From the NCBI RefSeq assembly GCF_002217655.1, contig NZ_NEWK01000002.1, positions 125,164 through 189,163 of the forward strand: a stretch of DNA of 64,000 bases, in the 5' to 3' direction. The stretch comes from Geobacillus thermocatenulatus. Its GTDB lineage: Bacteria; Bacillota; Bacilli; Bacillales; Anoxybacillaceae. A program made the translations under genes and the position numbers. The notes beneath the pieces were generated by a model. The model had not been told where the DNA came from and did not search any database. It saw only the letters and a list, made by a program, of their open reading frames with translations. Numbering within the stretch: position 1 is the stretch's first letter; each line of letters opens with the position of its first letter. Positions 52,014-62,929 of the stretch are shown one piece after another.

Positions 52014-52269
52014 CTGGCAGCAGATCATCCATGTTCGGACAGCCAGCAAACAAAATGTCTGGATGCGGACGAGAAAGCGGATCGATGCGTAGGCGATAAA
52101 TACGATGTTCAAGTTTGCGTCTGTTGTGTCCGGCCTAGGATGTGTGGGCGCCGTGCGAAAAAAGATCGATGATTTTTCCTCCATCATTATTCTTGGTTGG
52201 GCAGGATTTTGATCTGGCTGGAGCGAAACTAGTACAGCAAAAAGGAGAATAAAGGAAGGAGAGACCTCG

Positions 52270-52689
52270 ATGTCCATTGTCAACCCAAGCCGGGAAGAAA
52301 TCGGTGACATTTTGCGCAAGGCGAAACGGATTGCCGTCGTTGGGTTGTCCAACAATCCGGAGCGCGAGTCATATATGGTGGCGAAGGCGATGAAAGACGC
52401 TGGATACGACATCATTCCGGTCAACCCGATGATCGATGAGTGGGAAGGCATTCCCGCGGTTGATCGACTCACCGATATCGAAGGCCATGTCGACATCGTC
52501 GATGTGTTCCGCCGCCCTGAGCATTTGCCGGAGCTCGCCCGCGAGTTTGTGCAAATCGACGCCGACGTGTTTTGGGCGCAGCTTGGCGTCGTCAATGAGG
52601 AGGCGTATCGCTTTTTGAAAGAAAAAGGCTGCACGGTCATTATGGACCGCTGCATTAAAGTGGAACATGCGCTCACCAAGCGTTCTTAA
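52270..52689 (+). CDS. yneT: CoA-binding Rossmann protein YneT
   Basis: The 139-residue protein is a stand-alone CoA_binding domain (AKRIAVVGLSNNPERESY, YDIIPVNPMIDEW, VDIVDVFRRPEHLPE, VIMDRCIKVEH). It matches YccU/YneT proteins. In B. subtilis yneT precedes parE and lies next to plsY. Only the first link is kept here. GGAAGGAGAGACCTCG precedes the ATG. The ligand is inferred from the family. Confidence 0.9.
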   Translation: MSIVNPSREEIGDILRKAKRIAVVGLSNNPERESYMVAKAMKDAGYDIIPVNPMIDEWEGIPAVDRLTDIEGHVDIVDVFRRPEHLPELAREFVQIDADVFWAQLGVVNEEAYRFLKEKGCTVIMDRCIKVEHALTKRS

Positions 52690-52696
52690 TCCATGA

Positions 52697-54780
<2,084 letters not shown>

Positions 54781-54781
<1 letters not shown>

Positions 54782-54807
54782 TGGCGGCGCGAAAAGACGC
54801 CGCCATG
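54781..54807 (+). repeat. Hairpin between parE and parC
   Basis: ATGGCGGCG pairs with CGCCGCCAT across CGAAAAGA, starting at the parE stop. No T tract follows, so it more likely stabilises or processes the mRNA than ends it. Confidence 0.6.
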
Positions 54808-54842
54808 ATTGCGCCGATGTCTTGTAGGAAAGGAGAGGTATG

Positions 54843-57287
54843 ATGGCAGAGCGATTGTTGGAATTGCCGTTAGAAGACGTGCTTGGCGACCGCTTCGGCC
54901 GCTACAGCAAATACATCATCCAAGACCGGGCGCTGCCCGATGCGCGCGACGGGCTGAAGCCCGTGCAGCGCCGCATTTTGTATGCGATGTACATGGATGG
55001 CAACACGGCTGATAAACCGTTTCGCAAGGCGGCGAAAACGGTTGGAAACGTGATCGGCAATTTTCATCCGCATGGCGACTCGTCAGTGTACGAGGCGATG
55101 GTGCGGATGAGCCAAGAGTGGAAGCTGCGCAACGTGCTGATTGAAATGCATGGCAACAACGGCAGCCTCGACGGCGACCCGCCGGCGGCGATGCGCTACA
55201 CGGAAGCGCGCCTGTCGGCGATTGCCGCCGAATTGCTTCGCGATATTGACAAAGAAACGGTTCCGTTTGTGCCGAACTTTGACGATACGACGGAGGAGCC
55301 GACGGTTTTGCCGGCGATGTTTCCGAATTTGTTGGTGAACGGCTCGACCGGGATTTCGGCCGGTTATGCGACCGACATTCCCCCGCATGCACTTGGCGAG
55401 GTAATCGATGCTGTCCTGATGCGGATTGACCGGCCGGATTGCACCGTTGAGGAGCTGATGACCGTCCTTCCCGGACCCGATTTTCCGACCGGCGGCATCA
55501 TCCAGGGGAAAGACGGCATCCGCAAGGCGTATGAGACCGGCCGCGGGAAAATCATCATCCGCGCCAAAGCCGCCATCGAGCAGGCGAGAGGCGGGAAAAA
55601 GCACATTGTCATCACGGAGTTGCCGTATGAAGTGAACAAAGCGCATTTAGTGAAAAAAATTGACGAGCTTCGTTTGGACAAAAAGCTTGACGGCATTGCT
55701 GACGTCCGCGATGAAACGGATCGGAACGGGCTGTCGATCGTCATCGAACTGAAAAAAGACGCCGATGCCGAGGCGATCCTTAACTATTTATACAAAAACA
55801 CCGATTTGCAAGTGCCATACAGCTTCAACATGGTGGCGATCCATGAGCGCCGGCCGAAGCTGATGAGCTTGCCGGAGCTGTTGGATGCCTACATCGCCCA
55901 CCGGAAGGACGTCGTCACGAACCGTTCGCATTTTGAGCTCAAAAAAGCGAACGAGCGGAAACATATTGTCGACGGGTTGATCAAAGCGCTCTCGATTTTG
56001 GATGAGGTGATCGCGACGATTCGGGCGTCCAGCGACAAGCGCGATGCGAAAGATCGGCTGATGGCTCATTACGGATTCACCGAAGCGCAGGCTGAGGCGA
56101 TCGTGACGCTCCAGCTGTATCGTTTGACGAACACTGACATCACGGCGCTGCGCCAAGAAGCGGATGAGCTCGACAAAACGATCGCCGAGTTGACCGCGGT
56201 CTTGGCCGATGAGAAAAAGCTGTTGTCCGTGATTAAAAAAGAATTAAAAGCCATGAAAAAGCAATACGCCGATGAGCGGCGGACGGCGATTGAAGAGGAG
56301 ATTGAAGAGCTGAAAGTGAAGGTGGAGGCGCTCATTCCGGCGGAAGATGTGATCGTCACCGTGACAAAAGAAGGATATGTGAAGCGGACGAGCTATCGTT
56401 CCTACAGCGCCTCAAACGGTCAAGACATGGGCATGAAGGAAACGGATCGGCTGCTCGCCCAGCTCGAGATGAATACGACCGATGTGCTCTTGCTTTTCAC
56501 CCGCCGCGGTTATTATTTATACTGCCCGGTGCATACGCTCCCTGATATCCGTTGGAAAGAGGTCGGCCAGCACATTTCCTATCTCATTCCGCTTGAACGC
56601 GACGATGAACTCGTCGCCGCTGTTCCAGTCTCTTCCTTTAACACCGGGGAGCAGCTCATCTTTGTGACGAAACAAGGGCTCGTAAAGCGAACGGAGCTCG
56701 CTCAATACCAAGTGCAGCGCTACACCCGCCCGCTTGTGGCCGTTAATGTGAAAGAGGATGATGATGTCATCGCCGTCTATGCGACGGATGGATGCGGCCA
56801 TCTTTGGCTTGCGACGCATGATGGACATGCGCTCTTGTTTGCCGAGGAGGAGATCAGCTTAGTCGGCGTGCGCGCGGCTGGCGTGAAAGGGATTCAATTG
56901 AAGGAAGGGGATTTTGTCGCCGCTGCGTGCCCCGTTCGCCTAGAAGAAGGGGGCTCATTCATCATCGTCACGCAGCGCGGGGCGGTGAAAAAAGTGGCGC
57001 TTGGTGAGTTTGAGCCGTCTTCACGGGCGAAGCGCGGCGTTGTGGTCGTCCGTGAGGTGAAATCCAATCCGCACCGAGTTGTCGGCGCCGTCTTTGTCCG
57101 TGGTGACGAGGAAATGGTCGGATTGCGGACGGAAAAAGGGGTGGTCGAGACGATCGAAGCCGCTTCCCTTCGTCCCTCTGACCGATACAGCACGGGTTCG
57201 TTTGTCGTTGACACTGACGAAGCGGGGGTGGTGGTGGACGTCTGGAAAGAGCCGGCGAAACTGCTTGGAAAAGGGGAAGAAGGATGA
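54843..57287 (+). CDS. parC: DNA topoisomerase IV subunit A
   Basis: ParC cuts and rejoins DNA for topoisomerase IV. The product has about 814 residues, with the catalytic Tyr near 119 ([11 protein letters not shown]) and [15 protein letters not shown], the quinolone-region helix (Ser-Ser present). A coiled coil spans about 435-495, and the C-terminal beta-pinwheel begins near 500 ([18 protein letters not shown]). ATG 54840 and 54843 are both possible behind AAAGGAGAGGT. The stop overlaps the PilZ gene. Confidence 0.96.
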   Translation: MAERLLELPLEDVLGDRFGRYSKYIIQDRALPDARDGLKPVQRRILYAMYMDGNTADKPFRKAAKTVGNVIGNFHPHGDSSVYEAMVRMSQEWKLRNVLIEMHGNNGSLDGDPPAAMRYTEARLSAIAAELLRDIDKETVPFVPNFDDTTEEPTVLPAMFPNLLVNGSTGISAGYATDIPPHALGEVIDAVLMRIDRPDCTVEELMTVLPGPDFPTGGIIQGKDGIRKAYETGRGKIIIRAKAAIEQARGGKKHIVITELPYEVNKAHLVKKIDELRLDKKLDGIADVRDETDRNGLSIVIELKKDADAEAILNYLYKNTDLQVPYSFNMVAIHERRPKLMSLPELLDAYIAHRKDVVTNRSHFELKKANERKHIVDGLIKALSILDEVIATIRASSDKRDAKDRLMAHYGFTEAQAEAIVTLQLYRLTNTDITALRQEADELDKTIAELTAVLADEKKLLSVIKKELKAMKKQYADERRTAIEEEIEELKVKVEALIPAEDVIVTVTKEGYVKRTSYRSYSASNGQDMGMKETDRLLAQLEMNTTDVLLLFTRRGYYLYCPVHTLPDIRWKEVGQHISYLIPLERDDELVAAVPVSSFNTGEQLIFVTKQGLVKRTELAQYQVQRYTRPLVAVNVKEDDDVIAVYATDGCGHLWLATHDGHALLFAEEEISLVGVRAAGVKGIQLKEGDFVAAACPVRLEEGGSFIIVTQRGAVKKVALGEFEPSSRAKRGVVVVREVKSNPHRVVGAVFVRGDEEMVGLRTEKGVVETIEAASLRPSDRYSTGSFVVDTDEAGVVVDVWKEPAKLLGKGEEG

Positions 57288-57628
57288 GGTTTAAACGTCA
57301 AGAACCGTTCCGGTATCAGTTTGGCCGGCCGCTCCCGGCTGAACTGCGCATAGCTGATCAACACTACAGCGTTTTGATTCATGATATAAGTCCGCATGGA
57401 ATGAAGTTGGAAGCGGCAATCCATCTTCCATTTTCCCACGACGGACCGTTGGTGGAAGTGTCATTTGCGCTGAGCGGCGCTTCCTTTGCGTTCCGCGGCC
57501 AGCTTGTATGGGAAAAGCCGTTTGCCCGCATCCACTATTACGGTGTCCGCCTCTATGCCGCCAAACAAGAAGAAGCGCGCTTGATCGAAGCCATCAAACG
57601 GCATGTAGCCGAGAGCCGCCGAATATGA
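57284..57628 (+). CDS. PilZ-domain protein
   Basis: The ATG overlaps the parC stop (ATGA). The 114-residue product is a single PilZ domain with the basic N-terminal [12 protein letters not shown] and the [11 protein letters not shown] motif (D/NxSxxG) that contacts cyclic di-GMP, followed by [16 protein letters not shown]. In strict c-di-GMP binders the motif is RxxxR plus D/NxSxxG. The first part is degenerate here, so binding is uncertain. Confidence 0.82.
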   Translation: MRFKRQEPFRYQFGRPLPAELRIADQHYSVLIHDISPHGMKLEAAIHLPFSHDGPLVEVSFALSGASFAFRGQLVWEKPFARIHYYGVRLYAAKQEEARLIEAIKRHVAESRRI

Positions 57629-57629
57629 C

Positions 57630-57667
57630 CAAAAAAGGGCCCGCGTTTTGGCGGGGCCCTTTTTTGA
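57630..57667. terminator. Bidirectional terminator after the parE-parC operon
   Basis: AAAAAAGGGCCCGC pairs with GCGGGGCCCTTTTTT around GTTTTG, with A and T runs on both sides. Confidence 0.93.
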
Positions 57668-57734
57668 TTTTTGACGGAGGGATGGCGCATGCAAAACGGG
57701 TGCCCTTGTTACATACATGGATGCCAACATCGTC

Positions 57735-58466
57735 TCACCAAAACTTCCACCATTTATTTGCCCGTGTTCGAGCAGCGCTCGTGCTCGCAGCGGTTTGCCG
57801 AAACGACAACACGAGCTCGCGAAACGCTTTTTCCCGTTCTAAAATGCGCAATTCGAGCTGTTTTCGCTCCTCTTCCTGCCTTGCCTTTTCCTCGTGACAA
57901 AACGCAACGACCGTTTCCAAATGTTCGTGCAGCTGTTCCGTTTTTTGCTGCCATGCGTCCTCGTAATCGCGGAGTGAACGGCGCACCGTTTCGGCAGCTG
58001 CCGTCGTTTGCTCCTCGATGTAGTCGAGGCGGCCTTTCACCTCATCCAGCGCTTGCCGGACCGTGGCTGTCGTTTCCTGTTTCAAGGCGTCGACGATATC
58101 GTCTTTTAAGCGGGCCGCCAACTGCTCGGCTATGTATGGCATCCCTTGATGCAGCAGGCGGGGCACATCAATGATTTCCCCTTCCATGACGGCGGTTTCC
58201 ACTTGAGCGGCTGTCTCGTTGGCTCGATCTACCGATTGTCCGTCCATTTGCCTGATCATTTCAGCCACTTCGTGCGGATGGCGGCCGTCCTCAAGCCAAG
58301 TGCGGATATGGCGAAACCGATCGATCAGCTCGTCGGTGTACATGCGTGCTCCCTCGGTTGTGCGTGGGACGGCAATCGATCCGGCGAACTGCTTTTCCCA
58401 TTGTTTCAAATCACGGGCGGTGACCCCGATTTTTTTCGCTGCTTCGCGGAGTGTATAGGTTTTCAT
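57735..58466 (-). CDS. MerR-type helix-turn-helix protein with long coiled coil (RacA-like/DUF3967-like)
   Basis: The 243-residue protein starts with a MerR-like DNA-binding domain (TLREAAKKIGVTARDLKQWE, ARMYTDELIDRFRHI). It then has an extended coiled coil (about 115-225, rich in Glu, Gln and Arg) and ends in an unusual aromatic tail, ANKWWKFW. The architecture matches RacA, which anchors chromosomes to the cell pole, and the DUF3967 proteins. Direct RacA identity is not certain. It has its own start and faces the parC operon. Confidence 0.65.
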   Translation of the reverse strand: MKTYTLREAAKKIGVTARDLKQWEKQFAGSIAVPRTTEGARMYTDELIDRFRHIRTWLEDGRHPHEVAEMIRQMDGQSVDRANETAAQVETAVMEGEIIDVPRLLHQGMPYIAEQLAARLKDDIVDALKQETTATVRQALDEVKGRLDYIEEQTTAAAETVRRSLRDYEDAWQQKTEQLHEHLETVVAFCHEEKARQEEERKQLELRILEREKAFRELVLSFRQTAASTSAARTRANKWWKFW

Positions 58467-58634
58467 CGCATTCCCTCATCCTTTCTCGTCTTTTGGGCAT
58501 TGATTTGCGTTATGTTTTATTTTCCTACTCGGTCGTTGATTTTCCTGCCGCTTGACAAAACATAACAAAAGAAGTGAAAAATAGAAAAAAACAAACAAGA
58601 AATGTCGAAATATCGCGGTTTTAGTCGAAAAACA

Positions 58635-58663
58635 TTGACAAACTTGTATATACAGGATAAAAT
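58635..58663 (+). promoter_or_regulatory. Sigma-A promoter of the trehalose operon
   Basis: TTGACA (58635-58640), 17-base spacer, TAAAAT (58658-58663). The spacer contains TreR box 1. Confidence 0.85.
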
Positions 58664-58685
58664 GAAGGTGAGTTGTATATACAAG
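58643..58685 (+). promoter_or_regulatory. Two TreR operators
   Basis: CTTGTATATACAG (58643-58655) and GTTGTATATACAAG (58672-58685) are near-perfect palindromes 29 bases apart, one inside the promoter and one at the start of the transcript. They match the known tre operator core TTGTATATACAA. Binding by the TreR encoded downstream would block initiation until trehalose 6-phosphate is present. Confidence 0.88.
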
Positions 58686-58692
58686 TTTGTTT

Positions 58693-58718
58693 GCAACCGG
58701 TTGCTGAAAGCGATTTAG
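58693..58718 (+). promoter_or_regulatory. Palindrome and cre-like site in the treP leader
   Basis: GCAACCGGTTGC (58693-58704) is a perfect palindrome. TGAAAGCGATTTAG (58705-58718) resembles the CcpA cre consensus on its left half. Catabolite repression of treP by a downstream roadblock is plausible. Confidence 0.45.
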
Positions 58719-58757
58719 CTTAAGAGTAGCGATTGTGAGAAAAGGGAGGCGTTCATC

Positions 58758-60176
58758 ATGGGGGCATACCAACAAGCAGCCGCGCAAATCGTGGAAGCCA
58801 TTGGCGGAAAAGAAAACATCGTCGCCGCCACGCATTGTGTGACACGGCTTCGGTTTGCGCTCAAAGAGGAAGGAAAAGTCAATAAGGAAGCGCTTGAGCG
58901 CATCGATGTCGTCAAAGGGTCGTTTTCCGCAAACGGCCAGTTTCAAGTCGTCATCGGCCAAGGGCTTGTCGATAAAGTGTATGACGACCTCATCGAGCTG
59001 ACGGGCATCGGCCGGGCGACAAAGCAGGAGATGAAAGACGCTGCGGAAGCGAAGCTCAATCCGCTGCAACGCGCGATTAAGACGCTGGCTGATATTTTCA
59101 TTCCCATCTTGCCGGCGATCGTCACAGCTGGTTTGTTGATGGGGATGAACAACGTTTTGACAGGACCAGGCATTTTTTACGAAGGGAAATCGTTTATCGA
59201 GGTGCACAAAGAATGGGCCGATTTGGCGAACATGATCAACTTGATCGCCAATACGGCATTCGTCTTCCTGCCCGGTTTGATCGGCTGGTCGGCGGTGACG
59301 AAATTCGGCGGCAGCCCGCTTTTAGGGATTGTCCTCGGTTTGATGCTCGTCCACCCGGATTTGCTCAACGCTTGGGGCTGGGGAGCGGCGAAAGAAAAAG
59401 GAGAGATTCCGGTTTGGAACTTGTTCGGCTTTGAAGTGCAAAAAGTCGGCTACCAAGGACAAGTGCTGCCGGTGCTGGTGGCTTCCTACGTGCTGGCGAA
59501 GCTTGAGCTGTTTTTGCGCAAGCGCATTCCAGATGCGTTTCAGCTGTTGCTTGTCGCGCCGCTTGCGTTGCTCATTACGGGCTTTTTGGCGTTTATCGCC
59601 ATCGGGCCGGTCACATTTGCGATCGGCAATGCCATTACCCACTTGTTTGTCACGATTTTTGACACGGTTCCGGCTCTTGGAGGATTGTTGTATGGAGCGT
59701 TGTATGCGCCGCTTGTCGTCACCGGAATGCACCATACGTTCTTGCCGGTTGACTTGCAGCTGATTGCCAATACCGGCGGCACATTCTTATGGCCGATTTT
59801 GGTCATGTCCAACATCGCCCAAGGTTCGGCAGCGTTGGCGATGATGTTTGTCGCGAAGGAGGAAAAGCTGCGCGGTTTGTCGTTTACGTCGGCTGTTTCC
59901 GCGTATTTAGGCATCACGGAACCGGCGATGTTCGGGGTCAACTTGCGCTTTCGCTTCCCGTTTATCGCAGCGATGACAGGGGCGGCAATCGCCGGCATGT
60001 TTATTACGCTCAATAAAGTCATCGCTCCGTCGATCGGCGTCGGCGGCCTGCCGGGTTTCTTGTCGATCGTGCCGCAAAAGTGGACGCCGTTCTTTATCGG
60101 CATGGCGATCGCGATTGTGGTGCCGTTTGCGCTGACGTTTGTCTTTGGGAAAGTGCGCAAAGCCGCCCGCTCATGA
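58758..60176 (+). CDS. treP: Trehalose PTS enzyme IIBC
   Basis: The 472-residue permease imports and phosphorylates trehalose. The IIB domain (1-85) has the phosphocysteine in AATHCVTRLRFAL (Cys 29 region). The IIC domain (from about 105) has ten or so membrane helices with GITEPAMFGVNLRFRFPF and VTGMHHTFLPVDLQL. There is no IIA domain, so a glucose-type IIA is used in trans. GGGAGGCG precedes the ATG. Confidence 0.94.
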   Translation: MGAYQQAAAQIVEAIGGKENIVAATHCVTRLRFALKEEGKVNKEALERIDVVKGSFSANGQFQVVIGQGLVDKVYDDLIELTGIGRATKQEMKDAAEAKLNPLQRAIKTLADIFIPILPAIVTAGLLMGMNNVLTGPGIFYEGKSFIEVHKEWADLANMINLIANTAFVFLPGLIGWSAVTKFGGSPLLGIVLGLMLVHPDLLNAWGWGAAKEKGEIPVWNLFGFEVQKVGYQGQVLPVLVASYVLAKLELFLRKRIPDAFQLLLVAPLALLITGFLAFIAIGPVTFAIGNAITHLFVTIFDTVPALGGLLYGALYAPLVVTGMHHTFLPVDLQLIANTGGTFLWPILVMSNIAQGSAALAMMFVAKEEKLRGLSFTSAVSAYLGITEPAMFGVNLRFRFPFIAAMTGAAIAGMFITLNKVIAPSIGVGGLPGFLSIVPQKWTPFFIGMAIAIVVPFALTFVFGKVRKAARS

Positions 60177-60227
60177 TTAGTGTGTGTGGAAGCAAGGGAG
60201 CGATGTGCGAAATCATCCATTTACCAC

Positions 60228-60264
60228 CATACCATTGGCCGCCGATGCCAATGGTATGTTTTTA
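60228..60264 (+). terminator. Hairpin between treP and treA
   Basis: CATACCATTGG (60228-60238) pairs with CCAATGGTATG (60248-60258), then TTTTTAT. It has terminator form but sits inside the operon, so it probably lowers treA and treR relative to treP. Confidence 0.8.
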
Positions 60265-60288
60265 TCCTGACGAACGAGGTGAAGAGAG

Positions 60289-61980
60289 ATGCCAGCAATC
60301 CCTTGGTGGAAAAAAGCGGTCGTTTATCAAATTTATCCGAAAAGCTTCTGCGACACAAATGGAGACGGCATCGGCGATTTGCCGGGCGTGATCGAGAAGC
60401 TCGATTATTTACAAGAACTGGGCGTTGATGTCATTTGGCTGACACCGATCTACGCGTCGCCGCAGCGCGACAACGGTTATGACATCAGCGATTATTTCCG
60501 CATCCATCACGAATACGGAACGATGGACGATTTTGACCGTCTGCTTCACGAAGTGCATGCGCGCGGCATGAAGCTGGTGATGGACATGGTCGTCAACCAT
60601 ACCTCAACCGACCATGAATGGTTTAAGCAGGCGCGCTCCTCGAAAACGAACCCATACCGCTCGTTTTACATTTGGCGCGACCCGAAGCCGGACGGCGGAG
60701 CGCCGAACAACTGGCAATCGAAATTCGGCGGCTCGGCGTGGGAATACGACGAACAAACCGGCCAATATTACTTGCATTTGTTCGATGTGACACAAGCGGA
60801 CTTGAACTGGGAAAACGAAGAGCTGCGCCGCCGCATTTATGACATGATGCATTTTTGGCTCCAAAAAGGAGTGGACGGCTTTCGGCTTGACGTCATCAAC
60901 TTGTTGTCAAAAGACCAGCGCTTCCCGGATGACGACGGTTCGGTGCCGCCGGGGGACGGGCGCCGCTTTTATACAGACGGACCGCGCATTCATGAATTTT
61001 TGCAAGAGATGAACCGTGAAGTGTTTTCGAAATATGACGTCATGACGGTCGGGGAAATGTCGTCGACGACGATCGATCATTGCATCCGCTACACGAACCC
61101 GGAAAACCACGAGCTCCATATGACGTTTAACTTCCATCATTTGAAAGTCGATTACCCGAATGGGGAAAAATGGGCGGTGGCCCCATTTGATTTCTTTGCC
61201 TTAAAACGCATTTTGTCCGAATGGCAAGTCCGGATGTATGAAGGCGGGGGCTGGAATGCGCTCTTTTGGTGCAACCACGATCAGCCGCGCATCGTGTCGC
61301 GCTATGGCGATGATGGGGCGTATTGGAAAGAATCAGCCAAAATGTTGGCGACGACGATTCATTTGATGCAAGGGACGCCATACATTTACCAAGGCGAAGA
61401 AATCGGCATGACCGATCCGAAATTCACCGATATTCGCGACTATCGAGATGTCGAGTCGCTCAACATGCACCGGATTTTGCGAGCGCAAGGCAAAAGCGAG
61501 CGGGAAGTGCTTGAGATTTTGCAGCGAAAATCGCGCGACAATTCCCGCACGCCGATGCAATGGGACGACAGCCCGCATGCCGGTTTCACGTCCGGGACGC
61601 CGTGGATTCGCGTCGCCGACAACTACCGGCGCATTAACGTGAAACAGGCGCTCGCCGATCAGGACTCGATTTTTTACCATTATAAGCGGCTGATTGAGCT
61701 GCGCAAACAGTATGATATCATTACAACCGGCCGCTATGAGCTGCTGCTGGCGGACGATCCGCATATTTTTGCCTATATGCGTCATGGCGATGGAGAAAAG
61801 CTACTTGTTGTCAACAATTTTTATCCAGTCGAAACGACGTTCACGCTGCCGAAAGAAGCGGGAGCCGATGGCTATACGGGAGAACTGCTGCTTGCCAATT
61901 ATTCGGACGCGCCGGCCGATTTTCGCCGCATGCGGCTGCGCCCGTACGAATCGGTTGTTTATCTTTTGCGCCGGCCGTGA
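60289..61980 (+). CDS. treA: Trehalose-6-phosphate hydrolase (alpha-phosphotrehalase)
   Basis: The 563-residue GH13 enzyme splits trehalose 6-phosphate into glucose and glucose 6-phosphate. It has the catalytic Asp in GFRLDVINLL, Glu in VMTVGEMSS and the third Asp in WCNHDQPRIVSR, plus DMVVNHTSTDHEWF. A calcium-site-like DTNGDGIGDL lies near residue 22. GTGAAGAGAG precedes the ATG. treR follows after 22 bp. Confidence 0.95.
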   Translation: MPAIPWWKKAVVYQIYPKSFCDTNGDGIGDLPGVIEKLDYLQELGVDVIWLTPIYASPQRDNGYDISDYFRIHHEYGTMDDFDRLLHEVHARGMKLVMDMVVNHTSTDHEWFKQARSSKTNPYRSFYIWRDPKPDGGAPNNWQSKFGGSAWEYDEQTGQYYLHLFDVTQADLNWENEELRRRIYDMMHFWLQKGVDGFRLDVINLLSKDQRFPDDDGSVPPGDGRRFYTDGPRIHEFLQEMNREVFSKYDVMTVGEMSSTTIDHCIRYTNPENHELHMTFNFHHLKVDYPNGEKWAVAPFDFFALKRILSEWQVRMYEGGGWNALFWCNHDQPRIVSRYGDDGAYWKESAKMLATTIHLMQGTPYIYQGEEIGMTDPKFTDIRDYRDVESLNMHRILRAQGKSEREVLEILQRKSRDNSRTPMQWDDSPHAGFTSGTPWIRVADNYRRINVKQALADQDSIFYHYKRLIELRKQYDIITTGRYELLLADDPHIFAYMRHGDGEKLLVVNNFYPVETTFTLPKEAGADGYTGELLLANYSDAPADFRRMRLRPYESVVYLLRRP

Positions 61981-62002
61981 TACAATACAAGCGGTGATTC
62001 TT

Positions 62003-62716
62003 ATGCATGAAAACAAATATTTAACCATTTACCATGACCTCATTTCCCGCATCCGCCGCGGAGAATGGAAGGCGTACGACAAGCTGCCATCGGAACACGA
62101 GCTGGCCGCCCGGTATGAGACATCGCGCGAGACGATTCGCAAAGCGCTCCATTTGTTGTCCGAGCACGGCTATATCCAAAAAATGAAAGGAAAAGGATCG
62201 ATCGTCCTTGACGTCGGCAAATATGACTTTCCCGTATCCGGATTGGTCAGCTTTAAAGAACTGGCGCAGACGATGAAGCAGCCGGTGCGGACGATCGTGC
62301 ATGAACTGGCGATCATCAAGCCGGATCGCGAGCTCAGGCAGCAGCTGCGCGCCTCAAGCAAAGACGAAGTGTGGAAAGTCGTGCGCGTCCGGGAAATCGG
62401 CGGAGAGCGGATTATTTTGGATAAGGATTTCTTTTTGAAGAAGCATGTGCCGCTATTGACGAAAGAGATTTGCGAAGACTCGATCTATGAATACTTGGAA
62501 ACGAAGCTGCATTTGCCCATCAGCTTTGCCAAAAAGGAAATGTCCATTGATGGGGCGACGGACGAAGATCACCGCTATTTGGACTTAAACGGCGATGACC
62601 GCGTCGTGGTCGTCAAAAACTACGTGTATTTAAGCGATGCTGCATTGTTTCAATACACGGAATCGCGTCACCGGCTCGACAAGTTCCGATTTGTCGATTT
62701 TGCGCGCCGGAAATGA
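62003..62716 (+). CDS. treR: Trehalose operon repressor TreR (GntR family)
   Basis: ATG 62003 behind AGCGGTGAT gives 237 residues, close to B. subtilis TreR. The winged helix (residues 5-70: YDKLPSEHELAARYETSRE, KALHLLSEHGYIQKMKGKGS) is followed by a UTRA sensor domain (LVSFKELAQTMKQ, YEYLETKLHLPIS, SDAALFQYTESRHR). It should bind the two boxes before treP and release them on trehalose 6-phosphate. Confidence 0.95.
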   Translation: MHENKYLTIYHDLISRIRRGEWKAYDKLPSEHELAARYETSRETIRKALHLLSEHGYIQKMKGKGSIVLDVGKYDFPVSGLVSFKELAQTMKQPVRTIVHELAIIKPDRELRQQLRASSKDEVWKVVRVREIGGERIILDKDFFLKKHVPLLTKEICEDSIYEYLETKLHLPISFAKKEMSIDGATDEDHRYLDLNGDDRVVVVKNYVYLSDAALFQYTESRHRLDKFRFVDFARRK

Positions 62717-62728
62717 CAACGCCTTCTG

Positions 62729-62807
62729 TGCCCCAGGTTGTTTGTGAGCCAGTCTGGGGCGGATGGAAGTGTGGGCCACGCTGCAAACTGCAGCGCGGCT
62801 TTTTTTG
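62729..62807 (+). terminator. Terminator of the trehalose operon
   Basis: GCC-CGCTGCA (62775-62785) pairs with TGCAGCG-GGC (62789-62799), then TTTTTTTG. A second stem, GCCCCAG/CTGGGGC (about 62730-62759), lies just before it. Confidence 0.88.
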
Positions 62808-62929
62808 TTTGCGCGGGCAACATAAATTTTATAAGTAAAACTATGTTCTAAATCATCAATGAAAATCATAAAAAACCTACATTATGGCTATCCTTCTTGG
62901 TAACAACAGTACGTGAAGGAGGCGCCGAC

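Noticed and set aside
51978-52679. Minus-strand frame opposite yneT
   Set aside because: Its main part is the antisense of yneT, and the extension toward 52,000 lacks a start signal or recognisable domain.
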